From Brotaphodocola catenula (GTDB taxonomy: Bacteria > Bacillota > Clostridia > Lachnospirales > Lachnospiraceae), in NCBI GenBank assembly GCA_020686985.1, contig JAJEPU010000012.1, positions 1 through 64,000 of the forward strand: DNA of 64,000 nucleotides. Direction: 5' to 3'. Of this stretch, positions 25,778 through 34,847 are shown one piece after another. The translations under genes were made by a program, and so were the position numbers. The notes under the pieces were generated by a model. It worked only from the letters and a program-made list of their open reading frames with translations. It did not search any database and had not been told where the DNA came from. Numbering within the stretch: the first letter of the stretch is position 1; each line of letters starts with the position of its first letter.

Positions 25778-25796
25778 GATATTGAGAATCATTTTC
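25778..25796. promoter_or_regulatory. Fur-box-like site upstream of the surface-protein gene
   Basis: GATATTGAGAATCATTTTC matches 16 of 19 positions of the classical Fur consensus GATAATGATAATCATTATC and abuts the -35 element. Confidence 0.6.
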
Positions 25797-25821
25797 ATTA
25801 ATGTGAGATCTTTTTCTCAAT

Positions 25822-25866
25822 AAAAAAAGGAGATCTTATCCTGAAATTCAGGACAGATCTCCTTTT
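25822..25866 (-). terminator. Terminator of the PTS operon
   Basis: Arms AAAGGAGATC and GATCTCCTTT with an inner TCCTGAA/TTCAGGA stem and a T-run on the minus strand. Confidence 0.85.
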
Positions 25867-25961
25867 CTGTGTTACTTATTTGTTATTTATGCCTTTTTCT
25901 CATTCCCTCAGAATTTACTCAAAACTTTTCTCATTTACGAGCAAATCTCCTTTATACCAGT

Positions 25962-27908
25962 CTATGCAAGCTGTTCGAGAACCCAATCGACATCCTTCGT
26001 CGTCTTGAGTTTTTCCAGACGTTCCGGATCTTCCAACAGTGTACAGAGATTGCTCAGAATCTCCAGATGCTCATCACCGATTCCGGCAATACCGAATACC
26101 AGCTGTGCCTTCTCAGCTCCGAAATCAACGCCCTCCGGATACTGCAAGAACACGATACCGGTCTTCTTGACGGTTCCCTTCGCCTGCGTTGTTCCGTGAG
26201 GAATGGCAACGCCCATGCCGATATAAGTCGATACAAGACGTTCTCTTTCCTGCATCGCTGTGACATAAGTTCCATCGACATAGCCGAGCTTCTCAAGCAG
26301 TTCTCCTGCTGTCTGGATTGCCTCTTCCTTTGTCACCGGCTTTTGTCCCAGCTTGATTCCATCTGCAATGATGATCGACGGACGCGCAGTAGCCTTGCCC
26401 TTATCCTCAGCTATCTGCTCCGCAGAAACCTTCTCTCCTGCTCCCGCATTTGCTGTTTCTGCATTTCCATTTGCATTTTCTGCTCCACCAGTTGAATTCT
26501 TTGCGGAATCTGACTTCTTCGTCAGCTGAGCGTAAAGCTCATCGAGAGCTGGATCTGCAAGGAAGTTTCCAATCGTAATCAACTTTGCCTGCGGAGCAGA
26601 TTTTCTTGCGCGGTCTGCAAGTGTTGTCTGCACAACTGCAATGTCACAGTCAGACGGAATGTTGTCAACCGACGTGTTCGACACCGAGATATCCGGGCGC
26701 TCTGCCTTGATGCGGTTGCGGAACTTCGTTGCTCCCATCGCAGAAGATCCCATTCCTGCATCGCACGCAAAGATGATCTTTTTCACACCCTCTGTATTCT
26801 CAATCTTGTCAGAAATTCCGGCACTGGTAGCTGCACTCTCCCCTTTTGCCTCTGCCTTCATCGATGCCATCTCACTCTGTGCGTTCTCGAGACTCTTTCC
26901 ACCTGCAAGTTTCACGATCGGACCTGCAACTACAAATGAGATTCCGGTGGAAATCAAAACACCTGCGACTACCTTGATCAGATCGCTTCCCGGCGTCATC
27001 ATCAGATACGCGATAATCGAACCCGGAGATGCCGGTCCCACAAGACCACAACCCGTCATATTAAACCAGAAAATGCCTGCTACACTGCCTAAAATGGGGG
27101 CAATAATGACAAGTGGGTTCATCAGAATATACGGGAAGTAAATTTCATGAATTCCACCAAGCAGATGGATGATCACTGCACCCGGAACAGAATCCTTTGT
27201 CGTCTTATCTTTGCAGAAGAACAGATACGCAAGAAGAACTCCAAGACCCGGACCCGGATTCGGCTCCAGCATATACATGATGGATTTTCCGGTCTCGGCA
27301 GCCTGTGCCGTTGCAATCGGTGTGAAGATACCGTGGTTGATCGCATTATTCAGGAATAAAACCTTAGCAGGTTCGATAAAGATTGCCACCAGAGGAAGCA
27401 GGCTGTTCTGAACCAGAACATTGACACCGGCAGAAAGAATCATGAGAATTCCACTCATCACCGGTCCAATAATTGTATATCCAAGCATCGCCAGAATCAT
27501 ACCGATGATTCCGACTGAAAAGTTGTTGATCAGCATCTCAAAGCCTGCCGGCATATGACCATCCATCGCCTCATCAAACTTTTTGATGCAGAAGCCAGCC
27601 AACGGTCCCATAACCATTGCCGCCATCAACATCGTAATGCTTGTGTTGCTCATGATTGCTCCGATCACGGCGATTGCCCCCGCAACACGTCCGCGGTCTC
27701 CGCCGATCATCCGTCCTCCGGTCGATGCGATCAGCACAGGAATCAGATACGTCAGCATCGGACCAACCATGCTGTTAAACCCCTCATTCGGCATCCAGCC
27801 TGTGTCGATAAACAGCGCTGCAAGAAAACCGAATGCAATCAGTGCGCCGATGTTCGGCATCACCATTCCCGACAGAAACTTACCGAATTTCTGTACATTA
27901 TTTTTCAC
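25962..27908 (-). CDS. mtlA: Mannitol-type PTS permease EIICBA
   Basis: A 648-residue phosphotransferase permease that imports and phosphorylates a hexitol, probably mannitol. The EIIC membrane domain (about 1-340) starts VQKFGKFLSGMVMPNIGALIAFG and contains the GGIHEIYFPYILM family segment. The EIIB domain has the phospho-Cys in IIFACDAGMGSS (about residue 380). After an Ala/Asn-rich linker, the EIIA domain has the phospho-His in AIPHGT (about residue 570). All three domains are complete. Start is GTG at 27908 with GGAGGAGGGG upstream. It is the last gene of a four-gene operon. Unlike standard mtl operons, no mtlD is next to it. Confidence 0.92.
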   Translation of the reverse strand: MKNNVQKFGKFLSGMVMPNIGALIAFGFLAALFIDTGWMPNEGFNSMVGPMLTYLIPVLIASTGGRMIGGDRGRVAGAIAVIGAIMSNTSITMLMAAMVMGPLAGFCIKKFDEAMDGHMPAGFEMLINNFSVGIIGMILAMLGYTIIGPVMSGILMILSAGVNVLVQNSLLPLVAIFIEPAKVLFLNNAINHGIFTPIATAQAAETGKSIMYMLEPNPGPGLGVLLAYLFFCKDKTTKDSVPGAVIIHLLGGIHEIYFPYILMNPLVIIAPILGSVAGIFWFNMTGCGLVGPASPGSIIAYLMMTPGSDLIKVVAGVLISTGISFVVAGPIVKLAGGKSLENAQSEMASMKAEAKGESAATSAGISDKIENTEGVKKIIFACDAGMGSSAMGATKFRNRIKAERPDISVSNTSVDNIPSDCDIAVVQTTLADRARKSAPQAKLITIGNFLADPALDELYAQLTKKSDSAKNSTGGAENANGNAETANAGAGEKVSAEQIAEDKGKATARPSIIIADGIKLGQKPVTKEEAIQTAGELLEKLGYVDGTYVTAMQERERLVSTYIGMGVAIPHGTTQAKGTVKKTGIVFLQYPEGVDFGAEKAQLVFGIAGIGDEHLEILSNLCTLLEDPERLEKLKTTKDVDWVLEQLA

Positions 27909-27954
27909 GAAAACCCCTCCTCCATTTTTATCAATGGGGAATGGATCAACTGTC

Positions 27955-28716
27955 CTATAATACCTTAACGCCGTATTTTCCGCATTCTGCTAGAAATTCA
28001 TCCGGCAGTTTTCCATCCGATACAACGATGTCGATTTCTTTCAGCCCGCAAATAGAGAAACTGCTTCTTACATCAATTTTTGAGGAATCCATCATCACAA
28101 TGACCTGATCCGCCTGACAGATCGCCGTCTGTTTTAAGATCGCCTCGTCGCTGATGCCACAGGTAAAACCTGACTGAGGATGATAGCCGGTTACTCCCAG
28201 AAGTACCTGATAAAAATTGACCCTCTCAAGTTCCCGAATCGCAGAAATTCCACAGACACTCTGGCTGTAACGGTTCAGTTTTCCCCCTGGAATCATCACC
28301 GTTGGACTGGAAAGTTTCGCCAGTTCCGTCGCACAGCTGAGACCTGTCGTGTAGATCAGATTAGACTGATCCGGAAACCGTCCGGCAAACATCGTCGCCG
28401 TACTTCCGGAGTCGAGAAAAATCGTCGTGTCCGGATGAATCAGACCAAGCGCCTTCTCTGCTATTTTCTGTTTTTCTGGAATATTCCGCACGGCTTTCCG
28501 GTTCAGATCATCATCTGTTCCGATGAGCACCTGCACGGATCTTGCTCCCCCGTGTACACGGAGGATTCTCTGCTCCTCATCGAGGAATTTTAAATCCGTG
28601 CGAAGCGTCATCTCGGATACCTGCGGAAATGCTTTTTTTATCTGGGAAAAACTGACTGTGCCGTTTTCATTGATCAGTTGAACAATCGCATCTCTGCGCA
28701 TTTCCATTGAATCCAT
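27955..28716 (-). CDS. DeoR-family transcriptional repressor
   Basis: A 253-residue regulator with an N-terminal DeoR-type helix-turn-helix (IVQLINENGTVSFSQIKKAFPQVSEMTLRTDL region, about residues 10-42) and a C-terminal sugar-phosphate sensor domain with TTIFLDSGSTATMFA and DSSK. Proteins of this family repress sugar operons until a phosphorylated intermediate binds. ATG at 28716 has GGAGAAC upstream. Encoded within the operon it probably controls; candidate TGTTTYAACA operators lie upstream of the first gene. Confidence 0.88.
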   Translation of the reverse strand: MDSMEMRRDAIVQLINENGTVSFSQIKKAFPQVSEMTLRTDLKFLDEEQRILRVHGGARSVQVLIGTDDDLNRKAVRNIPEKQKIAEKALGLIHPDTTIFLDSGSTATMFAGRFPDQSNLIYTTGLSCATELAKLSSPTVMIPGGKLNRYSQSVCGISAIRELERVNFYQVLLGVTGYHPQSGFTCGISDEAILKQTAICQADQVIVMMDSSKIDVRSSFSICGLKEIDIVVSDGKLPDEFLAECGKYGVKVL

Positions 28717-28733
28717 ATATAAGTTCTCCTGTC

Positions 28734-28763
28734 TGTGTCAGAATCACAGACAGGATTCTGACA
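28734..28763. other. Perfect intergenic hairpin without T-run
   Basis: Eleven-base arms GTGTCAGAATC and GATTCTGACAC with an eight-base loop lie between the dehydrogenase stop and the deoR ribosome binding site. With no T-run it is more likely an mRNA stability or processing element than a terminator. Confidence 0.55.
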
Positions 28764-28767
28764 CGAA

Positions 28768-30039
28768 TTAATTCTGGGTGAAGTGAGACAGCAGATACTC
28801 CTCTGCCTCCGGGCACCACAGACCCTTATGTGCATCTACAATGTCTGCAAGCTCAACAAAGCGAGAATCATTCTCTCTCTCACCCTTTGCACGCAGATCA
28901 GTCAGTGCGGTCAGCGGAAGCTCCAAATGCGTGTAGATCAGCTTCTTTCCGCCCGGAATCTTCGGAAGATTCAGAGTTGTCTCTGCGGCTGCATCAAGAC
29001 CTCCGATATGGGTAACCATAACAGCCGGATCGATGCGTCCCTCTGCGGTCAGCTTCAGAGACTCGATCATATCTGCGGTATTTCCACCGGTCGTTCCCAT
29101 AACATGAGTAGAGTTGTAATGTACATCGTAGAAATTCATCGTAGCGCTGAACTGCTTGTCGGTCGGGCCAGCGAAAAAGTTCAAGCAGCCGTCACGTCCA
29201 AGGATTGCGCTGGACTGGGTCACTACGGATGCAACCGGTGCGTAGCACAGAACGTCATCGTAGCCGGTGCCACCGGAAATCTTCATGAGTTCTGCAACCG
29301 GATCCTCGTAGTTTCCGGTGTTTACAAAATGAAGCTCAATGCCTTCCTTCTCCATCACCTCTGCCGGCGGGAACAGCTCTCCTGCACGGTCAAGACGCTC
29401 CTGATTCAGATCGGTAACAACAACCATAGACGGACGGCGGTCGCAGTGAAGTGCATAGGTCAGAGCACCGAGTCCCATCGGGCCTGCACCTGCCATGATT
29501 GCCATCTTTCCGCCTTCCTTGATTCCCATGAAGTGCTCGTAAACACCCATCTGGGTATGGTAAGCAGCGTGGAAAGCACCGATGCTGCAGGACATCGGCT
29601 CTGCGAGGGATGCCTCGTAGTATGCACGACCCTTGTACTCGAGCAGGCAACCAAGCTCCATTACCTCGGCCGGGATTACGCAGTAGGTGGTGTCTCCGCC
29701 GAAGAACTCGTAAGAGTAACCCGGGCTCCACATCGTTCCTTTGTAGTTCAGTGCCGGCTGAAGAGTGAATTTCATTCCCGGTTTGAACGTATCCTGATGG
29801 TTCTTACCAACCTTCACGATATCACCTGCAAACTCATGACCCATGATTGCCGGATGCTCTGCAACGTCCGGATGAACACGCTTGTGTCCGGTACCGAGAA
29901 TGGCACACTTGTAGGTGGACATGCAGATACTGTCAGAAACAACCTTAACGAGGATCTCGTCATCGGTGATCTCCGGAAGTTCAAATTCCTCCAGTCTCAG
30001 ATCATTGGCTGCGTGAAGTCTTACGCCTCTTGCTTTCAT
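28768..30039 (-). CDS. Zinc-binding dehydrogenase, L-sorbose-1-phosphate reductase-like
   Basis: A 423-residue medium-chain dehydrogenase/reductase similar to SorE, which interconverts L-sorbose-1-phosphate and glucitol-6-phosphate. It has the GHEFAGDIVKVG zinc/catalytic segment (about 68-79) and a Rossmann motif AGAGPMGLGAL (about 182-192). ATG at 30039 with AAAGGAG upstream is preferred over a longer frame to 30084. In this operon it lies between a 1-phosphofructokinase-like kinase and a hexitol PTS, so it probably oxidises the imported sugar alcohol phosphate to a ketose phosphate; the specific substrate is inference. Confidence 0.8.
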   Translation of the reverse strand: MKARGVRLHAANDLRLEEFELPEITDDEILVKVVSDSICMSTYKCAILGTGHKRVHPDVAEHPAIMGHEFAGDIVKVGKNHQDTFKPGMKFTLQPALNYKGTMWSPGYSYEFFGGDTTYCVIPAEVMELGCLLEYKGRAYYEASLAEPMSCSIGAFHAAYHTQMGVYEHFMGIKEGGKMAIMAGAGPMGLGALTYALHCDRRPSMVVVTDLNQERLDRAGELFPPAEVMEKEGIELHFVNTGNYEDPVAELMKISGGTGYDDVLCYAPVASVVTQSSAILGRDGCLNFFAGPTDKQFSATMNFYDVHYNSTHVMGTTGGNTADMIESLKLTAEGRIDPAVMVTHIGGLDAAAETTLNLPKIPGGKKLIYTHLELPLTALTDLRAKGERENDSRFVELADIVDAHKGLWCPEAEEYLLSHFTQN

Positions 30040-30199
30040 AATAAAACTCCTTTCTATCTTAATGAACTTTTGCCTGATTTGCAATCCTGCAATTTTTTCA
30101 TTCTCTCAATTCTTTTCATTTTTTCTAATTTTTCCAATTACCGTTCGTTCCTGCGTTGATTCAAGTCGACGGTGGTGGATTTTCCGTTCTGTCTCCTGT

Positions 30200-31132
30200 T
30201 TACAGTGTGCGGAAAACTACCTTCGGCATCAGCGATTCAATCACCTCATACTCTGCTGCCTGCGTTCCACTGCACATGACATTCGCTCCGCCGGTCGCTG
30301 TCGAGAGACGAACCGTGTCCTCAAGACTGTTTCCGTTTTCCTCTGCAAATGCGAGTGCTGCGACAACGCTGTCTCCTGCTCCAACTGTGCTTCCAACCGG
30401 AACCTTCAGTCCCTCTGCGTAGATCGTCTTCGCCTCGGTCACATACAGAGCGCCATCGCCTCCCATCGAGACAACAACTTTCTTGATTCCGTAATCCTGC
30501 ATCAGCTTCTTCGCTTCTGCCTCAAGCTCCTCGACGGTCTCAAGTTTGCGTCCGGCAAATCTTGAGAGCTCATGATTGTTCGGCTTCACGAGATACGGCG
30601 ATGCCTTGACTCCGGTTGCAAACAGGGCTCCGTCTGCATCAAGAATGACTTTTGCACCTTTCTCCCGGCACGCCTTCGTCCACACATAGTAGGTATCTTC
30701 CGGAGATCCCTTCGGCATGCTTCCCGAGATCACCACGATGTCGCCCTCGGAAATCTTTTCAAGCAGATCATCAAGCAGGGCATCGAGGATTTCTTTTGAA
30801 ACCGTGACTCCTGGCTCGTTGATGTCGGTGTTTGTATGATTCACCGGATCAATCACCTTCATGTTGGTTCTCGTCTCGCCCTCGACAAAACAAAAGTCGG
30901 TCTCAAGTCCCATGCGCTTGAGCGCTGTCTGGATACTGCGTCCGGTGTCTCCTCCGAGAATTCCGATCGCGATGCTCTTTCCTCCCAGCTTGTCGATGAC
31001 TTTTGAAACATTGATTCCCTTTCCACCCGGATCTGTCCGCATTGTGGTAATTCGATTGACGCTGTCCACCGTCAGAGATGGAATCTCAACGGTTTTATCC
31101 AAAGCCGGATTTAACGTTACCGTATAGATCAT
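30200..31132 (-). CDS. 1-Phosphofructokinase (PfkB family)
   Basis: A 310-residue PfkB-type sugar kinase, most like FruK/LacC. N-terminal IYTVTLNPALDKTVEIP and GGKGINVSKV (about residues 37-46) are typical of phosphofructo- and tagatose-6-phosphate kinases; the C-terminal signature PVGSTVGAGDSVVAALAFA contains the catalytic Asp (about residue 255). It would convert fructose-1-phosphate to fructose-1,6-bisphosphate. ATG at 31132 has GGGAGG upstream. First gene of the operon behind a strong promoter. Confidence 0.88.
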   Translation of the reverse strand: MIYTVTLNPALDKTVEIPSLTVDSVNRITTMRTDPGGKGINVSKVIDKLGGKSIAIGILGGDTGRSIQTALKRMGLETDFCFVEGETRTNMKVIDPVNHTNTDINEPGVTVSKEILDALLDDLLEKISEGDIVVISGSMPKGSPEDTYYVWTKACREKGAKVILDADGALFATGVKASPYLVKPNNHELSRFAGRKLETVEELEAEAKKLMQDYGIKKVVVSMGGDGALYVTEAKTIYAEGLKVPVGSTVGAGDSVVAALAFAEENGNSLEDTVRLSTATGGANVMCSGTQAAEYEVIESLMPKVVFRTL

Positions 31133-31151
31133 TGCAAACCTCCCACACTTT

Positions 31152-31298
31152 TGTTTTAACAGTTGCAAATTGTTGTTTCAACATCTTATATCTTTATAAT
31201 ATCACATTTTTTCCAAAAGTCAACTGCTATTTCAAAAATAATCTATTTATTTTTTACATGGTTCCACTTTTGTTTCAACACTAATCATTGTTAAAACC
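31152..31298. promoter_or_regulatory. Four TGTTTYAACA-type operator boxes
   Basis: TGTTTTAACA at 31152-31161, TGTTTCAACA at 31174-31183 and 31271-31280, and TGTTAAAACC at 31289-31298. The near pair lies between the transcription start and the kinase gene; the far pair lies about 50 bases upstream of the -35. Likely targets of the operon's DeoR protein. Confidence 0.6.
31196..31223 (-). promoter_or_regulatory. Promoter of the PTS/sugar phosphate operon
   Basis: Minus strand TTGACT (31218-31223), 16-base spacer, TATTAT (31196-31201). Confidence 0.75.
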
Positions 31299-31406
31299 AA
31301 CAATGTACGAGAGATTGGATTTCCAAATAAAATCTTAATGGAGATCCTGAGTTTTTAAAAACAGGTGGAAGAAGCAAACGAGACTTTCGCAAAAGAAAAA
31401 AATGGG

Positions 31407-31436
31407 CAAAAAAAAGCACCCTCACACAAGGATGCT
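31407..31436 (-). terminator. Terminator of the urea operon
   Basis: GCATCCT/AGGGTGC hairpin followed by eight T on the minus strand, about 30 bases after ureD. Nothing else in 31299-31465 was recognised. Confidence 0.8.
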
Positions 31437-31465
31437 TCCCTCTTTTTCTTCATCGAAGTTTTACC

Positions 31466-32275
31466 CTAAAGATCTGCACAGATTCGAGCGCAGATTTCCT
31501 GCAATTTCTGGGCTCGATCACCGAAGATTCGGATCACGGTATCACCATATGACGTCGTGCTGAGTCCTCCGCAGATCTCCGGATCGTCCTCAAAAATCTC
31601 GCGGATCTGGCTTTTCCTCTCCTCATCTATCCTTATGCCAAATAGAAGAAGGTTTGCAAGATGAGAATGTCCCTCAAACATTCCGACCTCCTCCATCTCA
31701 TAACATTTCGGATCAAACCGACAGTTCTCGCGGTAAATCAGTTTTCCCTCTCGTCTGACCTGAATTCTTGCATCGTATCTGCGGTAGGCAAATCGCTCTC
31801 CACTCGCACTTCGCCCGCAAGAGAGAATCTCCTGATAGATCATCCTGCTCTTCACACCCGCAAGATGGATCTCTGTCCTGCTCACAAAATCCGACTGTGC
31901 AAACGGAATCACGGGAAGCGGGCGATAGATCAGCGTGGAATCATCTGCAGCCCGAATCTGCGTCTCGCGCTTTGCACATCCCTCATTCATCTTGTGGATC
32001 TTTTCAAAGGACTGGGATGTACACTCCATCACCGCACCAGTCTCTGTCTCAAGCTCGATCTGTTGGGTATCTCCCTCCATAATTCCGGCGGACACAGCGA
32101 GAATCATCACCTCAATGCTCCCGTCCTCCCGCTTGAATGGCGAGAGCACCTTGTACGGGGCGGTAAAACTCATCTCTTTCAGATAAGTCTCTGCCCGACC
32201 GCTCTGGCTACTTCGCTCTGAAACAGATGCCGTCAGATGCAGGGTGGAAATTCGCCCAAATGGATTTTCTTTCAT
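31466..32275 (-). CDS. ureD: Urease accessory protein UreD
   Basis: A 269-residue urease maturation factor (UreD/UreH) that forms the UreDFG complex on apo-urease and channels nickel. Family features include the FKREDGSIEVMILAVSAGIMEGDTQQIE region (about 45-75), TSQSFEKIHKM and the RPLPVIPFAQSDF segment at about 117-129. It is the last gene of the operon, which is a usual position. ATG at 32275 with GGAGGCAG upstream. Confidence 0.9.
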   Translation of the reverse strand: MKENPFGRISTLHLTASVSERSSQSGRAETYLKEMSFTAPYKVLSPFKREDGSIEVMILAVSAGIMEGDTQQIELETETGAVMECTSQSFEKIHKMNEGCAKRETQIRAADDSTLIYRPLPVIPFAQSDFVSRTEIHLAGVKSRMIYQEILSCGRSASGERFAYRRYDARIQVRREGKLIYRENCRFDPKCYEMEEVGMFEGHSHLANLLLFGIRIDEERKSQIREIFEDDPEICGGLSTTSYGDTVIRIFGDRAQKLQEICARICADL

Positions 32276-32382
32276 CGGATTTCTCTGCCTCCTTGCTTTC
32301 TCTGGTTTGCACGTTTCCCTTCATGGCCTATGGCTCTGTTTTTCTACTTTTTTCTCTTAATTCTTCTACTTTCCTGCTTTTC

Positions 32383-32994
32383 TTATTTTGCCTCTTCCAA
32401 AAGTACACTTCGCTTGATCCAGCGCACAACCTCATCTACACCCTGATCTCCGCGGATATTGGTAAAAAGGAACGGTCTCTCGCCTCTCATTTTTTTCGAA
32501 TCTCTCTCCATGCCCTCAAGACTTGCGCCGACCATCGGTGCGAGATCAATCTTGTTGATTACCAGCAGGTCAGAGCGAGTGATTCCCGGACCGCCTTTTC
32601 TCGGAATCTTATCACCCTCTGCGACATCGATGACAAAGATCGTCGCGTCCGCAAGCTCCGGGCTGAATGTTGCAGAGAGGTTGTCTCCACCGCTCTCGAT
32701 AAAGATAATCTGAATGTCAGGGAAACGACTCATCATCTCATCAACCGCCTCAAGATTCATTGAGGCGTCCTCACGGATTGCGGTGTGCGGACAGCCACCA
32801 GTCTCGACACCGATGATGCGCTCTCTCGGCATGATACTGTTCTTGCAGAGAAATTCCGCATCTTCTTTCGTGTAAATATCATTGGTGATGACACCGATGC
32901 TGTATTCCGATGCCATTTTTCTTGTCAGGATCTCAATTAATGCAGTCTTGCCCGATCCAACCGGACCTGCAACTCCGATTTTTACATAAGACAT
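32383..32994 (-). CDS. ureG: Urease accessory GTPase UreG
   Basis: A 203-residue SIMIBI-class GTPase providing energy and nickel for urease activation. P-loop GPVGSGKT (about residues 10-17), the nickel-binding CPH motif in [16 protein letters not shown] (about 64-79), [17 protein letters not shown] and the NKIDLAP base-recognition motif are all present. Start MSYVKIG with GGGAGGAAC upstream. It is separated from ureF by 364 bases that hold repeat A. Confidence 0.96.
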   Translation of the reverse strand: MSYVKIGVAGPVGSGKTALIEILTRKMASEYSIGVITNDIYTKEDAEFLCKNSIMPRERIIGVETGGCPHTAIREDASMNLEAVDEMMSRFPDIQIIFIESGGDNLSATFSPELADATIFVIDVAEGDKIPRKGGPGITRSDLLVINKIDLAPMVGASLEGMERDSKKMRGERPFLFTNIRGDQGVDEVVRWIKRSVLLEEAK

Positions 32995-33100
32995 TACCTG
33001 TTCCTCCCGTTTTTTATTCTTCCCGTACCATCACATTTTCCATTTATAAATTCCAGCTATAAAGCATTTTCAAAATTATGTATCTCTAATTTCGATTCGG

Positions 33101-33236
33101 CTCCTACGGCGGGTAAAGTCATGCAAACGCGCTCCCGCTCCGGGTTCGACGTAGCGGTGCATAAGGTCACATAGTACGCGACCTAAACACCGACGTCTCA
33201 CACGGGTTTGCCTGCACTTTCCCGCCCTCCGTCGCC
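33101..33236. repeat. Family-1 palindromic element, copy A (ureF-ureG gap)
   Basis: About 136 bases. Outer arms GGCGGGTAAAGTCATGCAAA (33108-33127) and the near-complement at 33206-33226; inner stems CGGTG/CACCG and a terminal AGGTC/GACCT stem. Its orientation is opposite to copies B and C. The remainder of 32995-33358 is AT-rich and holds no gene. Confidence 0.8.
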
Positions 33237-33358
33237 TTAACACATAACATAACTGCAAAATAATTCAATGGCATTTCAAAATATATCTTCAATGCTTTCT
33301 TCTCACTTATTTTCACAGTTTTTTACTTTTATTAATTGAACTCTTTTATTTCCAAACT

Positions 33359-34150
33359 CTAGGACATATAAAGGCGTGAATAGAGTGCCTCATGTTGCAT
33401 ACAACGGATCTCAAATCCCGGTGCTTCGGCACCAAGGTCATCCTCATCCAATCCAGTCAATCGAGTCATAACTTCATCAAATAATTCCTGCGCTTCAAAT
33501 AAAATCTGCTGTCCGGCAGTTTGACTAAGTGGCACGGTTTTCACGCAGTTTGTGACCATTGCGGAGGTCTGTGCATAGAGATAATGTTCCAACATCATCT
33601 GCCTGTCAATTCCTGCTCCCGCACAAAAAACTCCGTATACAACAGAATGATTCTTCGCTCCTGGAAGTTTGATATACTCATGAAAAATCTTACTTTTAAA
33701 TGGAATCTCCCACGCCGAGACTGTCTTGATAAAACGAGAACCCAGCTTTTCTCCTGCTTGACGAATCTCCATCGCAACACGAGTCGCTGTCACCATCTCA
33801 TCCAGTTCTGCAAGACGCGCCAGAATCTCCATGTTTTTTTCGGATGTATCATCCTGCATGACACTTTTTTCTATATCAACGTTTACACGATTTGGGTGAT
33901 TTCCATTTAAAGCAAAATCAAACTGTTCTGCAAGATCATACGCCATCGCCACCGTCAACAATTCATTCTGGCAAAAACTGTGCAGGAGCATGCTTCTGAT
34001 ATAAGCTCGTGCGGTCTTTGCATCTTTTACAATTCCCTTTTGGATATACGTTTCCAGACCATAAGAATGAGAGTATCCTCCGATCGGAAACAACGCATCA
34101 TTAATCTGCAACAGCAGGTAGTGTTTTTTCTGTTCGCTCAGATTTCTCAT
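33359..34150 (-). CDS. ureF: Urease accessory protein UreF
   Basis: A 263-residue all-helical urease maturation factor, the regulator of UreG GTPase activity. The N-terminal LLLQINDALFPIGGYSHSYGLETYIQKG segment (about residues 10-37) is the family signature; later ALNGNHP, RLAELDEMVTATR and CAGAGIDRQMMLEHYLYAQ segments also fit. ATG at 34150 with GGAGGCAG upstream is preferred over a frame to 34195. Confidence 0.92.
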   Translation of the reverse strand: MRNLSEQKKHYLLLQINDALFPIGGYSHSYGLETYIQKGIVKDAKTARAYIRSMLLHSFCQNELLTVAMAYDLAEQFDFALNGNHPNRVNVDIEKSVMQDDTSEKNMEILARLAELDEMVTATRVAMEIRQAGEKLGSRFIKTVSAWEIPFKSKIFHEYIKLPGAKNHSVVYGVFCAGAGIDRQMMLEHYLYAQTSAMVTNCVKTVPLSQTAGQQILFEAQELFDEVMTRLTGLDEDDLGAEAPGFEIRCMQHEALYSRLYMS

Positions 34151-34242
34151 GTTTCTGCCTCCGTCTTCTCTCTGAATTCCTTTAAGTTGCCTCATCTATC
34201 ATATCATCAGGATCAAAATTCAATTTCCAACCTTATATTCTT

Positions 34243-34731
34243 TTAATGAGTATGACTGCTGACTGTTGAGGAGATTGCGCGGTCAAAATCAAGTTTTCTC
34301 ACTGCCTTTTCAACAGTCACTCCATGCAGTTTTGCAAGAAGCTGAAATGTCGGCTCATTGTAAGGAGTGATGAACTCATTGTCTTCCTCACCCCACATCA
34401 GAGCGCCATGTTTGTTTCCAATCTCAAAGCAGACTTTATGCGCCATCTTCGGATGATGTGCATCCACATGAATGACAATGACCTCACACGGTGGAACATC
34501 CACTGCAATGACCTCATTTCCATCCTGCCACAGCACATCTCCCTGACGCAATCCCTTCGTGAGAATCTCCGTTCCAAGGCGAACTCCGATTTCTCGTCCG
34601 CTCTGCGTCATTTTCTGGTGAATTCTCTTATATGCTTCATGCCATTCGATCTCTACATAATCAATCTTATATGTTTCACCGGAAAATTTTTCATCAGAAA
34701 GATTTCCCAGCACCGTTTCACAAAGTATCAT
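34243..34731 (-). CDS. ureE: Urease accessory nickel chaperone UreE
   Basis: A 162-residue UreE with N-terminal beta domain and C-terminal metal-binding domain. VIVIHVDAHHPKMAHKVCFEIGNKHG (about 83-108) includes the HHP motif and the conserved metal-binding His of dimeric UreE. The C terminus ends SSHTH and lacks the long His-rich tail of some species, so nickel storage capacity is probably small. It follows ureC after a 312-base gap with repeat B. Confidence 0.92.
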   Translation of the reverse strand: MILCETVLGNLSDEKFSGETYKIDYVEIEWHEAYKRIHQKMTQSGREIGVRLGTEILTKGLRQGDVLWQDGNEVIAVDVPPCEVIVIHVDAHHPKMAHKVCFEIGNKHGALMWGEEDNEFITPYNEPTFQLLAKLHGVTVEKAVRKLDFDRAISSTVSSHTH

Positions 34732-34847
34732 GGCTTCCCGTCCTTTCTCTCCCCTACTTTACAAAACAAATAATATTTATTGCTGAATTTTATCTTCGAT
34801 CAATTCCATAAAATTCGTTTCACACATAATAAAGCATTGATGATACA

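Noticed and set aside
30140..30185. Possible further family-2 short copy near the kinase gene
   Set aside because: Shares only TTACCGTTC-like and GGATTTT-like fragments; the first hairpin cannot form.
34673..34688. TGTTTCACCGGAAAAT as a chromosomal parS site
   Set aside because: Only about 12 of 16 positions fit the parS consensus and it lies inside ureE; no better parS was found in the window.
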